Source of the DNA: Bradyrhizobium sp.
GTDB lineage: Bacteria; Pseudomonadota; Alphaproteobacteria; Rhizobiales; Xanthobacteraceae
Reading direction: 5' to 3'
Assembly (NCBI GenBank): GCA_013695565.1
Contig: JACDAG010000986.1
Location: forward strand, 1-6,480
Length of the DNA: 6,480 bases
A program made the position numbers and the translations under genes. Below, piece by piece: positions 1 to 6,387 of the stretch (positions are counted from its first letter, which is position 1; each line of letters starts with the position of its first letter). The notes beneath the pieces were generated by a model that was given only the letters and a program-made list of their open reading frames with translations, was not told where the DNA came from and did not search any database.

Positions 1-29
1 GGATTGCTTCGCTTCGCTCGCAATGACGG
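1..29. repeat. Right half of a dispersed palindromic repeat (copy R1)
   Basis: The first 29 bases run from GGATTGCTTCG to CGCAATGACGG. They match the right arm of the two complete copies at 4897-5031 and 6023-6107. The matching left arm must lie left of the window. The copy ends 7 bases before the kdpC ribosome binding site, so it sits in the gap before kdpC, presumably between kdpB and kdpC. Translated, it reads [13 protein letters not shown], a common source of false N-termini. Confidence 0.85.
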
Positions 30-35
30 AAAACT

Positions 36-41
36 AAGGAG
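36..41 (+). promoter_or_regulatory. Ribosome binding site of kdpC
   Basis: AAGGAG lies 7 bases before the ATG at 49. This decides the kdpC start in favour of 49 over the upstream in-frame ATG at 4, which lies inside the palindromic repeat and has no such site. Confidence 0.85.
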
Positions 42-48
42 ACACATC

Positions 49-663
49 ATGCTTCGCGAAATCCGCCCCGCCATCATCCTGCTGCTCTTGCTGACGGTCA
101 TTACCGGTCTCGCTTATCCGCTCGCCATGACCGCCATTGCCGGCGTGATCTTTCCCAAGCAGGCGCAGGGCAGCCTGATCGAGAAGGACGGCAAGGTGGT
201 CGGCTCGGCCCTGATCGGGCAGGAGTTCAGGGACGACAAATATTTCCATGGCCGCCCCTCGGCGACTTCGGCGCCGGACCCGGCCGATTCCACCAAAACC
301 GTGTCGGCGCCCTATAACGCCGCCAATTCCGGCGGCTCCAATCTCGGGCCGACCAGCAAGGCGCTGAACGACCGGGTCAAGGAAGACGTCGCAAAATTGA
401 AGGCCGAAAACCCCGGCGCTTCCGTGCCGGTCGATCTGGTCACGACCTCCGGCAGCGGGCTCGACCCGGATATTTCGTCTGAAGCGGCCCTGTTCCAGGT
501 GCCGCGGGTGGCGAAGGCGCGGAGTATGCCGGAAGATCGCGTCCGCCAGCTGGTTACGGAGCACATCCAGGGCCGCATGGCTGGATTGCTCGGCGAGATC
601 AGAGTTAACGTTCTGGCGCTCAATCTGGCGCTGGATGCCAGTGCGATGAGGCAAGGGAACTAG
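49..663 (+). CDS. kdpC: Potassium-transporting ATPase subunit KdpC
   Basis: KdpC is the small accessory subunit of the KdpFABC high-affinity K+ pump in the inner membrane. It is thought to stabilise the complex and raise nucleotide affinity of the KdpB ATPase. The product is 204 residues, usual for the family. One N-terminal membrane helix (about residues 8-34, rich in Ile/Leu) ends in GLAYPLAMT...[10 protein letters not shown], the family's N-terminal signature. The soluble part carries further family motifs: [18 protein letters not shown], and [15 protein letters not shown] followed by a QVPRVAKAR segment. The start at 49 is chosen for its AAGGAG site; a longer version from position 4 would translate a repeat. 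kdpD follows after 31 bases on the same strand, so co-transcription is likely. kdpB is expected just left of the window but is not visible. The identification is secure. Confidence 0.97.
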   Translation: MLREIRPAIILLLLLTVITGLAYPLAMTAIAGVIFPKQAQGSLIEKDGKVVGSALIGQEFRDDKYFHGRPSATSAPDPADSTKTVSAPYNAANSGGSNLGPTSKALNDRVKEDVAKLKAENPGASVPVDLVTTSGSGLDPDISSEAALFQVPRVAKARSMPEDRVRQLVTEHIQGRMAGLLGEIRVNVLALNLALDASAMRQGN

Positions 664-694
664 GCTGAACCGGATGCGATGACTATATTGCCGC

Positions 695-3418
695 ATGGCT
701 AATCAGCGCCACGATCTCCAGATGCGACCCTCGCCGGATGCCTTGCTGGAGGCTGCCCGGCGCGAGAGCAATCACGCCGGAAAGCTCAAAATCTTCGTCG
801 GTGCCGCGCCCGGCGTCGGCAAGACCTACGAAATGCTGCAGAGCGCGCATGCCAGGAAGAAGGCCGGTGTCGATGTTGTGGTCGGCGTGGTCGAGACCCA
901 TGGCCGGGCGGAGACCGAAGCGCTGCTGCACGACTTGGAAGTCATCCCGCGCCGCAAGCTGGAATACAGGGATCAGGTCCTCGAGGAGATGGACGTCGAC
1001 GCGCTGATCGCGCGGCGTCCAACGATAGCGCTCGTCGATGAACTCGCCCACACCAATGCGCCCGGCAGCCGCCACCCCAAGCGCTATCTCGATGTCGAGG
1101 AACTGCTGTCCCACGGCATCGATGTCTATACGGCCGTCAACATCCAGCACATCGAGAGCCTCAACGACGTGGTCGCGCAGATCACGCATGTGCGGGTGCG
1201 CGAAACCGTACCGGACAAGGTGTTCGACCTTGCCGACGCCATCGAGCTGATCGACCTGACGCCCGATGACCTGATCCAGCGGCTCAGGGAAGGCAAGGTC
1301 TACGTCCCCAAGCAGGCCGAGCGCGCGCTGGAGCATTATTTCTCGCCGGGTAACCTCACCGCGCTCCGCGAACTGGCGTTGCGGCGCACCGCCGATCGGG
1401 TCGACGAGCAGCTCCTCACCCACATGCAGGCCAATGCGATCGCCGGGCCGTGGGCCGCGGGCGAGCGTCTTCTCGTCTGCATCAGCGAGGATCCGCGGTC
1501 GGCGGGGTTGGTGCGCTACACCAAGCGGCTGGCGGACCGGCTGCACGCGCCCTGGACCGCGGTCAGCATCGAGACCCGGCGTAGCCTGCGATTGACCGAC
1601 GAGCAGCGCGACCGGCTGGCCGATACGCTGCGGCTGGCGGGGTCGCTCGGCGGCGAGGCGATCACGATACCCGGCGTCGGCCGCCGCATTGCCGATGACG
1701 TGGTCCAGTTCGCGCAAGCCAATAACGTAACCCAGATCATCATCGGCAAGTCGACGCGTTCGCTGTGGTTTGAACTCACGCGCGGCTCGGTGGTGCACGA
1801 TCTGGTGCGGCGCGCCGGCAATATCACCGTCAACGTCATCGCCGGCGAGGAGCTCGCAGCGGAGCCGGTTCCCAGGCAGACGGTGCACGCGGCCGAATGG
1901 CAGGAGCCGTTCGATCCGGTGCCCTATGCGATATCGCTATTGTTCGTCGCCATGGCGCTTGGCGCCGGCCTGCTGATTCATCCGCGGCTCGGCATCGAAA
2001 ACGTCGACCTCGTGTTCCTGACGGCCGTGGTCGGGGCCGCCGTCCGCTACGGCCTGTTGCCGTCGATGTTGGCAAGCGTGGTGGCGTCGCTCTGCTACAA
2101 TTTCTTCTTCCTGCCGCCGGTCTACACCTTCACGATCACCGAGCCGACCAATGTCGCGGCCTTCTTCTTCTTCATGCTGATCGCGATCCTGGTTTCCAAC
2201 GTGGCGGCGCGGGTGCGCACCCAGGCCATTACCGCGATGGGCCGGGTCCGCACCACGGAATCGCTCTATGCGTTCTCCCGTAAATTGGCCGGCACCGCGA
2301 CGCTCGACGACGTGTTGTGGGCGACCGCCTACCAGACGGCATTGATGTTGAAGGTGCGGGTGGTGATGCTATTGCCGGAGGATGGCATCATCACCGTCAA
2401 GGCGGGCTATCCGCCCGAGGACCAACTGGACAAGGCCGATCTCGCCGCCGCGAACTGGGCGTGGGGCAACGACCGCGCCGCAGGACGCGGATCAGACACG
2501 CTTCCGGGCGCCAAACGGCTGTTCCTGCCGATGCGCACCGGGCGCGGCCCGATCGGCGTCATCGGTATCGACGACGACAAGTCCGGGCCGCTGCTCACCC
2601 CGGATCAACGCCGGCTGCTCGACGCCCTGATGGACCAGGGCGCACTCGCGATCGAGCGGGTGCTGCTGGTGGAAGACATGGACCGGGTCAAACGCACGGT
2701 GGAATCGGACCGGCTGCGCTCGGCGCTGCTGACCTCGATCTCGCACGACCTGAAGACACCGCTGGCCTCGGTGCTGGGCGCCGCCTCTACCATACGCGAT
2801 CTCGACAGCGGCCTGACGGATCTGCAGAAGCGGGACCTGCTCGCGACCGTGATCGACGAATCCGAGCGGCTCAACCGGTTCATTGCCAATCTGCTCGACA
2901 TGACCAAGCTTGAATCCGGCGCCGTCGTGCCCAACTCTGCGCCCCACGATGTCAGCGAGATCGTCGGCAGCGCGCTCCGGCGTGCGGGCAAGATTCTCTG
3001 TCATCACAAGGTTTCGCTGCAGTTGGCCGCGGACCTTCCGATGCTGGAGCTCGACGCCGTGTTGTTCGAGCAGGTGCTGTTCAATCTCCTCGACAACGCC
3101 GCGAAATATGCCCCTGCCGGCACCACGATCGCCATTCGAGGCGCACGGGATCACAATCAGGTCTCGTTGCAGATCATGGACGAGGGCAACGGCATCCCGC
3201 CGGCGGAGCTGGACAGCGTGTTCGACAAATTCTATCGCGTGAACAAGGGCGACCACGTTCGCCCCGGCACCGGTCTTGGTCTCGCGATTTCCCGCGGCTT
3301 CGTCGAGGCCATGCATGGCACGATTTCGGCGGCCAACCGCTCCGACCGTAGTGGCGCGGCATTGACCATTCGCCTGCCGATTCCGGCGGCGTCCAACGCA
3401 CTGGATACCGCCGCATGA
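695..3418 (+). CDS. kdpD: Osmosensitive K+ channel histidine kinase KdpD
   Basis: KdpD is the membrane sensor kinase that responds to K+ limitation and phosphorylates KdpE. It has 907 residues, close to the 894 of E. coli. Domains in order: an N-terminal KdpD domain (about 25-240) with Walker A GAAPGVGKT at 36-44 and a Walker B-like IALVDELAHTN at 111-121; a universal-stress-protein-like domain (about 257-382) with IIIGKSTRS; four membrane helices (about 411-428, 437-450, 453-473, 486-505); a GAF-like region (about 525-655); and a kinase core. The core has H684 in SISHDLKTPL as the phospho-acceptor, N box NLLDNAAKYAP (797-807), DEGNGIP (829-835), FDKFYR (843-848) and GTGLGLAI (858-865). All key residues are present. 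No clear ribosome binding site precedes 695, so coupling to kdpC is possible; Met10 at 722 is a less likely start. The 3' end overlaps kdpE by ATGA, a sign of coupled translation. Confidence 0.97.
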   Translation: MANQRHDLQMRPSPDALLEAARRESNHAGKLKIFVGAAPGVGKTYEMLQSAHARKKAGVDVVVGVVETHGRAETEALLHDLEVIPRRKLEYRDQVLEEMDVDALIARRPTIALVDELAHTNAPGSRHPKRYLDVEELLSHGIDVYTAVNIQHIESLNDVVAQITHVRVRETVPDKVFDLADAIELIDLTPDDLIQRLREGKVYVPKQAERALEHYFSPGNLTALRELALRRTADRVDEQLLTHMQANAIAGPWAAGERLLVCISEDPRSAGLVRYTKRLADRLHAPWTAVSIETRRSLRLTDEQRDRLADTLRLAGSLGGEAITIPGVGRRIADDVVQFAQANNVTQIIIGKSTRSLWFELTRGSVVHDLVRRAGNITVNVIAGEELAAEPVPRQTVHAAEWQEPFDPVPYAISLLFVAMALGAGLLIHPRLGIENVDLVFLTAVVGAAVRYGLLPSMLASVVASLCYNFFFLPPVYTFTITEPTNVAAFFFFMLIAILVSNVAARVRTQAITAMGRVRTTESLYAFSRKLAGTATLDDVLWATAYQTALMLKVRVVMLLPEDGIITVKAGYPPEDQLDKADLAAANWAWGNDRAAGRGSDTLPGAKRLFLPMRTGRGPIGVIGIDDDKSGPLLTPDQRRLLDALMDQGALAIERVLLVEDMDRVKRTVESDRLRSALLTSISHDLKTPLASVLGAASTIRDLDSGLTDLQKRDLLATVIDESERLNRFIANLLDMTKLESGAVVPNSAPHDVSEIVGSALRRAGKILCHHKVSLQLAADLPMLELDAVLFEQVLFNLLDNAAKYAPAGTTIAIRGARDHNQVSLQIMDEGNGIPPAELDSVFDKFYRVNKGDHVRPGTGLGLAISRGFVEAMHGTISAANRSDRSGAALTIRLPIPAASNALDTAA

Positions 3419-4102
3419 ATGCCGCGCCCATCAAGGTCCTGGTCATCGATGACGAGCCGCCGATCCGAAAATTGCTGCGGATGGGCCTGAGCACGCAGGG
3501 TTATGATATTCTCGAGGCCTCCAACGGCAAGATCGCATTGGAAATGTTGGACGAGGGACCGGCGCTGATCATCCTCGATCTCGGTTTGCCCGACATCCAG
3601 GGTCACGAATTGCTGCGCATGATCCGCGGCCGCAACGAGAGCGTCCCGATTGTGGTGCTGTCGAGCCGGGGTGACGAGGCCGGCAAGGTGCAAGCGCTCG
3701 ATCTCGGGGCCGACGACTATCTGACAAAACCGTTCGGGATGGATGAATTGCTCGCGCGGATGCGCGCGGCCCTGCGGCACCAGCTGCAGGTGCAGGGCGA
3801 GCGCCCGGTGTTTCGCGCCGGCGACCTCCAGGTCGATCTGGTGCGCCGCATCGTCAAGGTCGGCGAGCGCGAGGTAAAGCTGTCGCCAAAGGAATATGAG
3901 CTTCTGCGCGTGCTGGTGCAGCATGCCGGTAAGGTATTGACGCATCGCTTCCTGTTGAAGGAGCTGTGGGATGAACTGACCGACGCGATACCTGCGCGTC
4001 TATGTGCGCCAGGTCAGGCAGAAGATCGAGGCCGATCCAGAGCGACCGCAATTCGTGCTGACCGAAACCGGGATCGGCTATCGGCTGCGCGCGCCGGATT
4101 GA
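3415..4102 (+). pseudogene. kdpE: Response regulator KdpE, frameshifted in the DNA-binding domain
   Basis: KdpE is the OmpR/PhoB-type regulator that activates the kdp operon when phosphorylated by KdpD. The receiver domain (about 5-118) is complete: acidic pair D12/D13, phospho-acceptor D55 in LIILDLGLPD, S83 and K105 in YLTKPF. The winged-helix domain starts at about 130 and is normal up to LWDELTDA (residue 191, codon at 3985). The reading frame then breaks. The missing end is readable from 3989 in the next frame as YLRVYVRQVRQKIE...TETGIGYRLRAPD, stopping at 4100-4102. The break removes the recognition helix and wing, so the product in the original frame should not bind its operator. The frame instead continues for 38 unrelated residues into ptsN. 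Without the break the protein would have about 229 residues, normal for KdpE. A sequencing error and a true mutation cannot be told apart here. Confidence 0.9.
3985..3991 (+). other. Site of the kdpE frame break
   Basis: The bases read GCG-A-TAC, where family members have one residue (usually Gln) between Ala and Tyr in the DAQYLRVYV motif. The site is therefore two bases short or, less likely, one base over. No homopolymer run or slippery heptamer is present, which argues against programmed frameshifting. Confidence 0.85.
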
Positions 4103-4569
4103 TGCGCGGCGGTCCGCCTGGAGCTACGTTGAAGATTTCCGATCTGCTATCGCTCGCCGACGTCATGATCGACATTCGGGCTTCGAACAAGGGGCTGCTG
4201 ATGCGGGAATTGGCTGGCAAAGCCGCGGCCAGCCTTGGCGTGTCCGTGGATGTGGTCGTGTCCCATCTCCTCAAGCGGGAAGGACTGGGATCGACGGGGA
4301 TCGGCAGGGGCGTCGCCATTCCGCATGCCCGGCTGCGGGATTTGCAGCACCCCTATGGACTGCTCGCGAAATTGGAGAAAGGCATCGAATTCGACGCCAT
4401 CGACGGACAGGCGGTGGACATCGTGTTCGTCCTGTTGCTGCCGGCGGCCGTGGAAAACGAAGCGCTTGCGGCATTGGCGCTGGTGGCGCGGACATTCCGA
4501 TCACCCGAGACTCTCGCGCGATTGCGGGCTGCAAAATCCGCGTCCGAGCTGTATGCCGCGATGGCCTGA
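4102..4569 (+). CDS. ptsN: PTS EIIA-Ntr (PtsN-like) protein
   Basis: The product resembles EIIA of the nitrogen phosphotransferase system, a cytoplasmic regulator rather than a sugar transporter. It has 155 residues from the ATG at 4102, one domain. The active-site motif GRGVAIPHARL is intact, with H75 as the expected phospho-acceptor, preceded by SHLLKREGLGSTG and followed by a DIVFVLLLPA strand. The ATG forms a TGATG overlap with the proper kdpE stop. A TTG at 4129 is a strong alternative start: GGAG lies 5 bases upstream (4120-4123), and the protein would begin MKISDLLSLADV, as PtsN proteins usually do (146 residues). In E. coli, unphosphorylated PtsN binds KdpD and stimulates kdp expression, so the position behind kdpDE makes sense. 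The usual alphaproteobacterial ptsN sits near rpoN; this is probably a second, kdp-dedicated copy (inference). The kdpE frame break also makes it readable as the C-terminal part of a fusion. Confidence 0.9.
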   Translation: MRGGPPGATLKISDLLSLADVMIDIRASNKGLLMRELAGKAAASLGVSVDVVVSHLLKREGLGSTGIGRGVAIPHARLRDLQHPYGLLAKLEKGIEFDAIDGQAVDIVFVLLLPAAVENEALAALALVARTFRSPETLARLRAAKSASELYAAMA

Positions 4570-4583
4570 ACGCCGCGCGCGCT

Positions 4584-4608
4584 GGAACCTTCATGCATTG
4601 CGGCGATT
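4584..4608 (+). promoter_or_regulatory. Possible EcfG-type stress promoter of the small basic gene
   Basis: A perfect -35 GGAAC at 4584-4588 is followed after 16 bases by GATT at 4605-4608, where the alphaproteobacterial general-stress consensus is CGTT. Only the TT matches. The position suits an mRNA start near 4615 and leaves the GGGAG at 4624-4628 as ribosome binding site. The -35 is good and the -10 is weak, so this is tentative. Confidence 0.35.
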
Positions 4609-4635
4609 ATTTTTCCGAGAACCGGGAGAATGTTC

Positions 4636-4890
4636 ATGGCAAGGTATTCGAAGAAGGCTTCCGCCGACGTCAAGCGCGCAATGAAGAAGCGCAAGGCCGG
4701 CACCCTGAAGAGCGGCCGTTCCGGCAAGACGGTGAAGAGCAGGAAGCAGGCCATCGCGATTGGGCTTTCCGAGGCACGGGCCAAGGGCAAGAAGGTGCCG
4801 AAGAAGGCGGCCAGGAAATCCGCCAAGAAAACCGCCAAGAAAACTGCCAAGAAGCGGAAGACAGCGAAGAAGCGGAAGGCGAAGAAGTAG
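4636..4890 (+). CDS. Small lysine-rich DUF6496-type protein
   Basis: The product has 84 residues and is extremely basic, with almost no acidic residues. Residues 1-54 resemble the DUF6496 family as I recall it: MARYSKKA start, then LKSGRSGKTVKSRKQAIAIG and LSEARAKG. The tail (about 55-84) is a run of Lys/Ala/Thr/Arg repeats like bacterial histone H1-like proteins, which suggests nucleic-acid binding, but no function is established. The start at 4636 is preferred to the in-frame ATG at 4630 because GGGAG at 4624-4628 lies 7 bases before it. The gene stands alone 66 bases after ptsN and converges with ku across a palindromic repeat. A candidate stress promoter lies upstream. The DUF assignment is from motif memory. 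Confidence 0.8.
   Translation: MARYSKKASADVKRAMKKRKAGTLKSGRSGKTVKSRKQAIAIGLSEARAKGKKVPKKAARKSAKKTAKKTAKKRKTAKKRKAKK
4819..4887 (+). repeat. Tandem codon repeats for the Lys-rich tail
   Basis: Three 12-base units at 4819-4830, 4831-4842 and 4843-4854 encode (S/T)AKK. They are followed by two related units beginning CGGAAG at 4855 and 4873. Such repeats tend to vary in number between strains, so tail length may be variable. Confidence 0.75.
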
Positions 4891-4896
4891 GAACAA

Positions 4897-5031
4897 CCGT
4901 CATTGCGAGCCACCGGGTCGCGCGAATGCGCGCCCGATGACAGGCTCCGCGAAGCAATCCATGGCGCGGCAGAGCCACTCGCGGCAGAGCCACTGTGGAT
5001 TGCTTCGTCGCTACGCTCCTCGCAATGACGG
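4897..5031. repeat. Complete composite palindromic repeat (copy R2)
   Basis: The outer arms CCGTCATTGCGAG (4897-4909) and CTCGCAATGACGG (5019-5031) are perfectly complementary over 13 bases. The inner arms CGAAGCAATCCA (4950-4961) and TGGATTGCTTCG (4996-5007) pair over 12. The left arm is lengthened by about 40 bases (4910-4949) that lack a counterpart on the right. The repeat fills most of the 152-base gap between the convergent DUF6496 and ku genes and could act as a two-way transcription barrier, which is an inference. Confidence 0.85.
4966..4995. repeat. 15-base tandem duplication inside R2
   Basis: Two adjacent copies of GCGGCAGAGCCACT plus one variable base (C, then G) at 4966-4980 and 4981-4995 form the loop of copy R2. 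Confidence 0.9.
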
Positions 5032-5042
5032 AGAGATAGACT

Positions 5043-5927
5043 TCACCCCGCCTTGCGCGCCCGCGCGGCCGAACGATGCGCCTTCTTGGCTGCGCGTCGT
5101 TGTGGCGCCCGGCGCGATGCCGGGGCGCTGGCAGGTCGCTTGGTTGCGGCCTTGCCTTTCAGGCTCTGCTTCAGCGCATCCATCAGATTGACGACGTTGT
5201 CCGGCTTCTCCTCGCGTGGAGCGGCCTTCAGCGGCTTGCCTGACGCCTTTCGGCGCACCAGCGCCTTCAGCGCATTCTCATATTCGTCCTTGAATTTCGA
5301 CGGATCGAAATGGGCGGCCTTGGTGTGGAGGATATGCCCCGCCAATTCGACCATATCCTTTGATATCTTGGGGTTCTTGATGTCGTCGAAATACGCATCC
5401 TCGTCGCGCAGCTCGTAGGGGTATCGCAGCGTGGTGCCCAGCAGGCCCTTGCCGAGCGGTTCGATCGCGATGACATGCTCGCGGTTGGTCAACACGATCC
5501 GCGCCAGTGCGACGCGGTCCTGGTCCTTCATGGCGTCGCGGATCACCGCAAAGGCGTCGATACCGGCCTTGCCGTCCGGTACGACGTAATAGGGATTGTT
5601 GAGGTAGCGCTTGTCGATCTCGTCGCGGGGCACGAAGCTGTCGATATCGATGGTGTGGTTGCTCTCGATCTGGACCGCCTCCAGCTCCTCCTTCTCGATC
5701 TCGACATACTCACCCTTCTTCAGCTCATAGCCACGGCCCTTCTGGTCGCTCTCGACGACATCGCCGGTTTCGCTGTCGACCATCTGCTGCTTCAGCCGGT
5801 TGCCGGTCTCCGTGTTGATCATGTGGAATCGGGTTTTTTCGGCCGAGGTCGAGGCCCGGTACAGTGCGACCGGGCATGATACGAGGGAAAGCTTCAGCGA
5901 GCCTTTCCAATAGGCGCGGGGGGCCAT
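5043..5927 (-). CDS. ku: Bacterial Ku protein of non-homologous end joining
   Basis: Ku forms a homodimeric ring on DNA double-strand ends and recruits the ligase LigD. The product has 294 residues, usual for bacterial Ku. It opens with MAPRAYWKGSLKLSLVSCPVALY, the family's N-terminal signature. The Ku core runs to about residue 230 with GYELKKGEYVEIEKEEL, the strand segment HTIDIDSFVP, YLNNPYYVVPD and LTNREHVIAIEP. NVVNLMDALKQSLKG (244-258) matches the conserved C-terminal segment associated with LigD contact. The last 36 residues are rich in Lys, Arg and Ala, a DNA-binding type tail common in Ku. The start ATG at 5927-5925 has GGAG (5937-5934 on the minus strand) 6 bases upstream. The gene converges with the DUF6496 gene. 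An EcfG-type promoter lies upstream. No ligD is in the window. Confidence 0.96.
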   Translation of the reverse strand: MAPRAYWKGSLKLSLVSCPVALYRASTSAEKTRFHMINTETGNRLKQQMVDSETGDVVESDQKGRGYELKKGEYVEIEKEELEAVQIESNHTIDIDSFVPRDEIDKRYLNNPYYVVPDGKAGIDAFAVIRDAMKDQDRVALARIVLTNREHVIAIEPLGKGLLGTTLRYPYELRDEDAYFDDIKNPKISKDMVELAGHILHTKAAHFDPSKFKDEYENALKALVRRKASGKPLKAAPREEKPDNVVNLMDALKQSLKGKAATKRPASAPASRRAPQRRAAKKAHRSAARARKAG

Positions 5928-5962
5928 TGCAATCTCCGGTGAGGATTTGGTTTCGGAACTTC

Positions 5963-5987
5963 AACGGTTGGTATGGGTTTTGGTTCC
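5963..5987 (-). promoter_or_regulatory. EcfG (general stress sigma factor) promoter of ku
   Basis: Read on the minus strand, GGAAC (5987-5983) is followed by exactly 16 bases and then CGTT (5966-5963). This fits the EcfG/RpoE2-type consensus of alphaproteobacteria, GGAAC-N16/17-CGTT. A transcription start near 5956 would give a leader of roughly 28 bases that contains the ku ribosome binding site. In Sinorhizobium, ku genes are known to be controlled by the general stress response, which supports the reading. Confidence 0.75.
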
Positions 5988-6022
5988 TGTCGGCGCCGTG
6001 CGACAAAGCTGGATGGCTGTGA

Positions 6023-6107
6023 CCGTCATTGCGAGCGAAGCGAAGCAATCCAGAAGCGGCAAAGTGAATATGGATCGCTTCGTCGCTTTCGCTCCTCGCA
6101 ATGACGG
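6023..6107. repeat. Complete palindromic repeat (copy R3)
   Basis: The left arm starts CCGTCATTGCGAG (6023-6035) and ends CGAAGCAATCCA (6041-6052). The right arm runs from TGGATCGCTTCG (6071-6082) to CTCGCAATGACGG (6095-6107). The outer 13 bases pair perfectly; the inner 12 have one mismatch (C at 6076 where R2 has T). The loop is 18 bases. It lies 35 bases upstream of the ku promoter -35. Confidence 0.88.
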
Positions 6108-6115
6108 TGCGACAA

Positions 6116-6133
6116 ATTTGCCCAACGGCAAAT
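6116..6133. repeat. Short perfect hairpin at the left edge of the dispersed element
   Basis: ATTTGCC (6116-6122) and GGCAAAT (6127-6133) pair over 7 bases with a CAAC loop. No T-run follows, so it is not a typical terminator. Confidence 0.7.
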
Positions 6134-6362
6134 CACTTCCGATTGTCAGAATTTGTGTCAAGCCCCGGATTCAAAAAAGATTTCGCTTTATCCGAATGGA
6201 AATCCGTGGCATGAATCTGCCGTCCCGCCCGACCAGAGGGGCGTTGCGCACGTCACGAAACGCGCGGTGGGATGCGGTGGACGCGGATGTTGCAATGACG
6301 ATGCAGCTGAAGCGTACGGCGAAGTCGTGTGGTCCTGACGTCGCGTTGCTGGCGTCTATGCA

Positions 6363-6387
6363 CCTGGGAGGCATTCGACTTCCCAGG
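6363..6387. repeat. Hairpin within the dispersed element
   Basis: CCTGGGA (6363-6369) and TCCCAGG (6381-6387) are perfectly complementary over 7 bases with an 11-base loop, and a G-U and a G-C pair can extend the stem inward. No T-run follows. It may be a structural part of an RNA made from the element. Confidence 0.6.

Noticed and set aside
4..48. In-frame 15-residue N-terminal extension of KdpC (MLRFARNDG...)
   Set aside because: It is a translation of the palindromic repeat; the ATG at 49 has the ribosome binding site and gives the normal family N-terminus.
683..1888. Long antisense open frame (401 codons) opposite kdpD
   Set aside because: It is a shadow of a GC-rich coding gene, has no recognisable protein motif and lies opposite a clearly real gene.
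2492..3316. Antisense open frame (274 codons) opposite the kdpD kinase core
   Set aside because: Same reason: composition-driven shadow with no family features.
3980..3995. Programmed ribosomal frameshift in kdpE
   Set aside because: No slippery heptamer, homopolymer run or Shine-Dalgarno-like stimulator is seen at the site; mutation or sequence error is simpler.
4897..5031. CRISPR array
   Set aside because: The repeated units are palindrome arms and one tandem duplication, with no regular repeat-spacer pattern and no cas genes.
5725..6048. Minus-strand open frame starting [12 protein letters not shown]
   Set aside because: Its start is a translated arm of repeat R3 and it then overlaps the start of ku in another frame.
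6363..6387. Intrinsic terminator
   Set aside because: The hairpin is good but no T-run follows on either strand, and no gene ends nearby.
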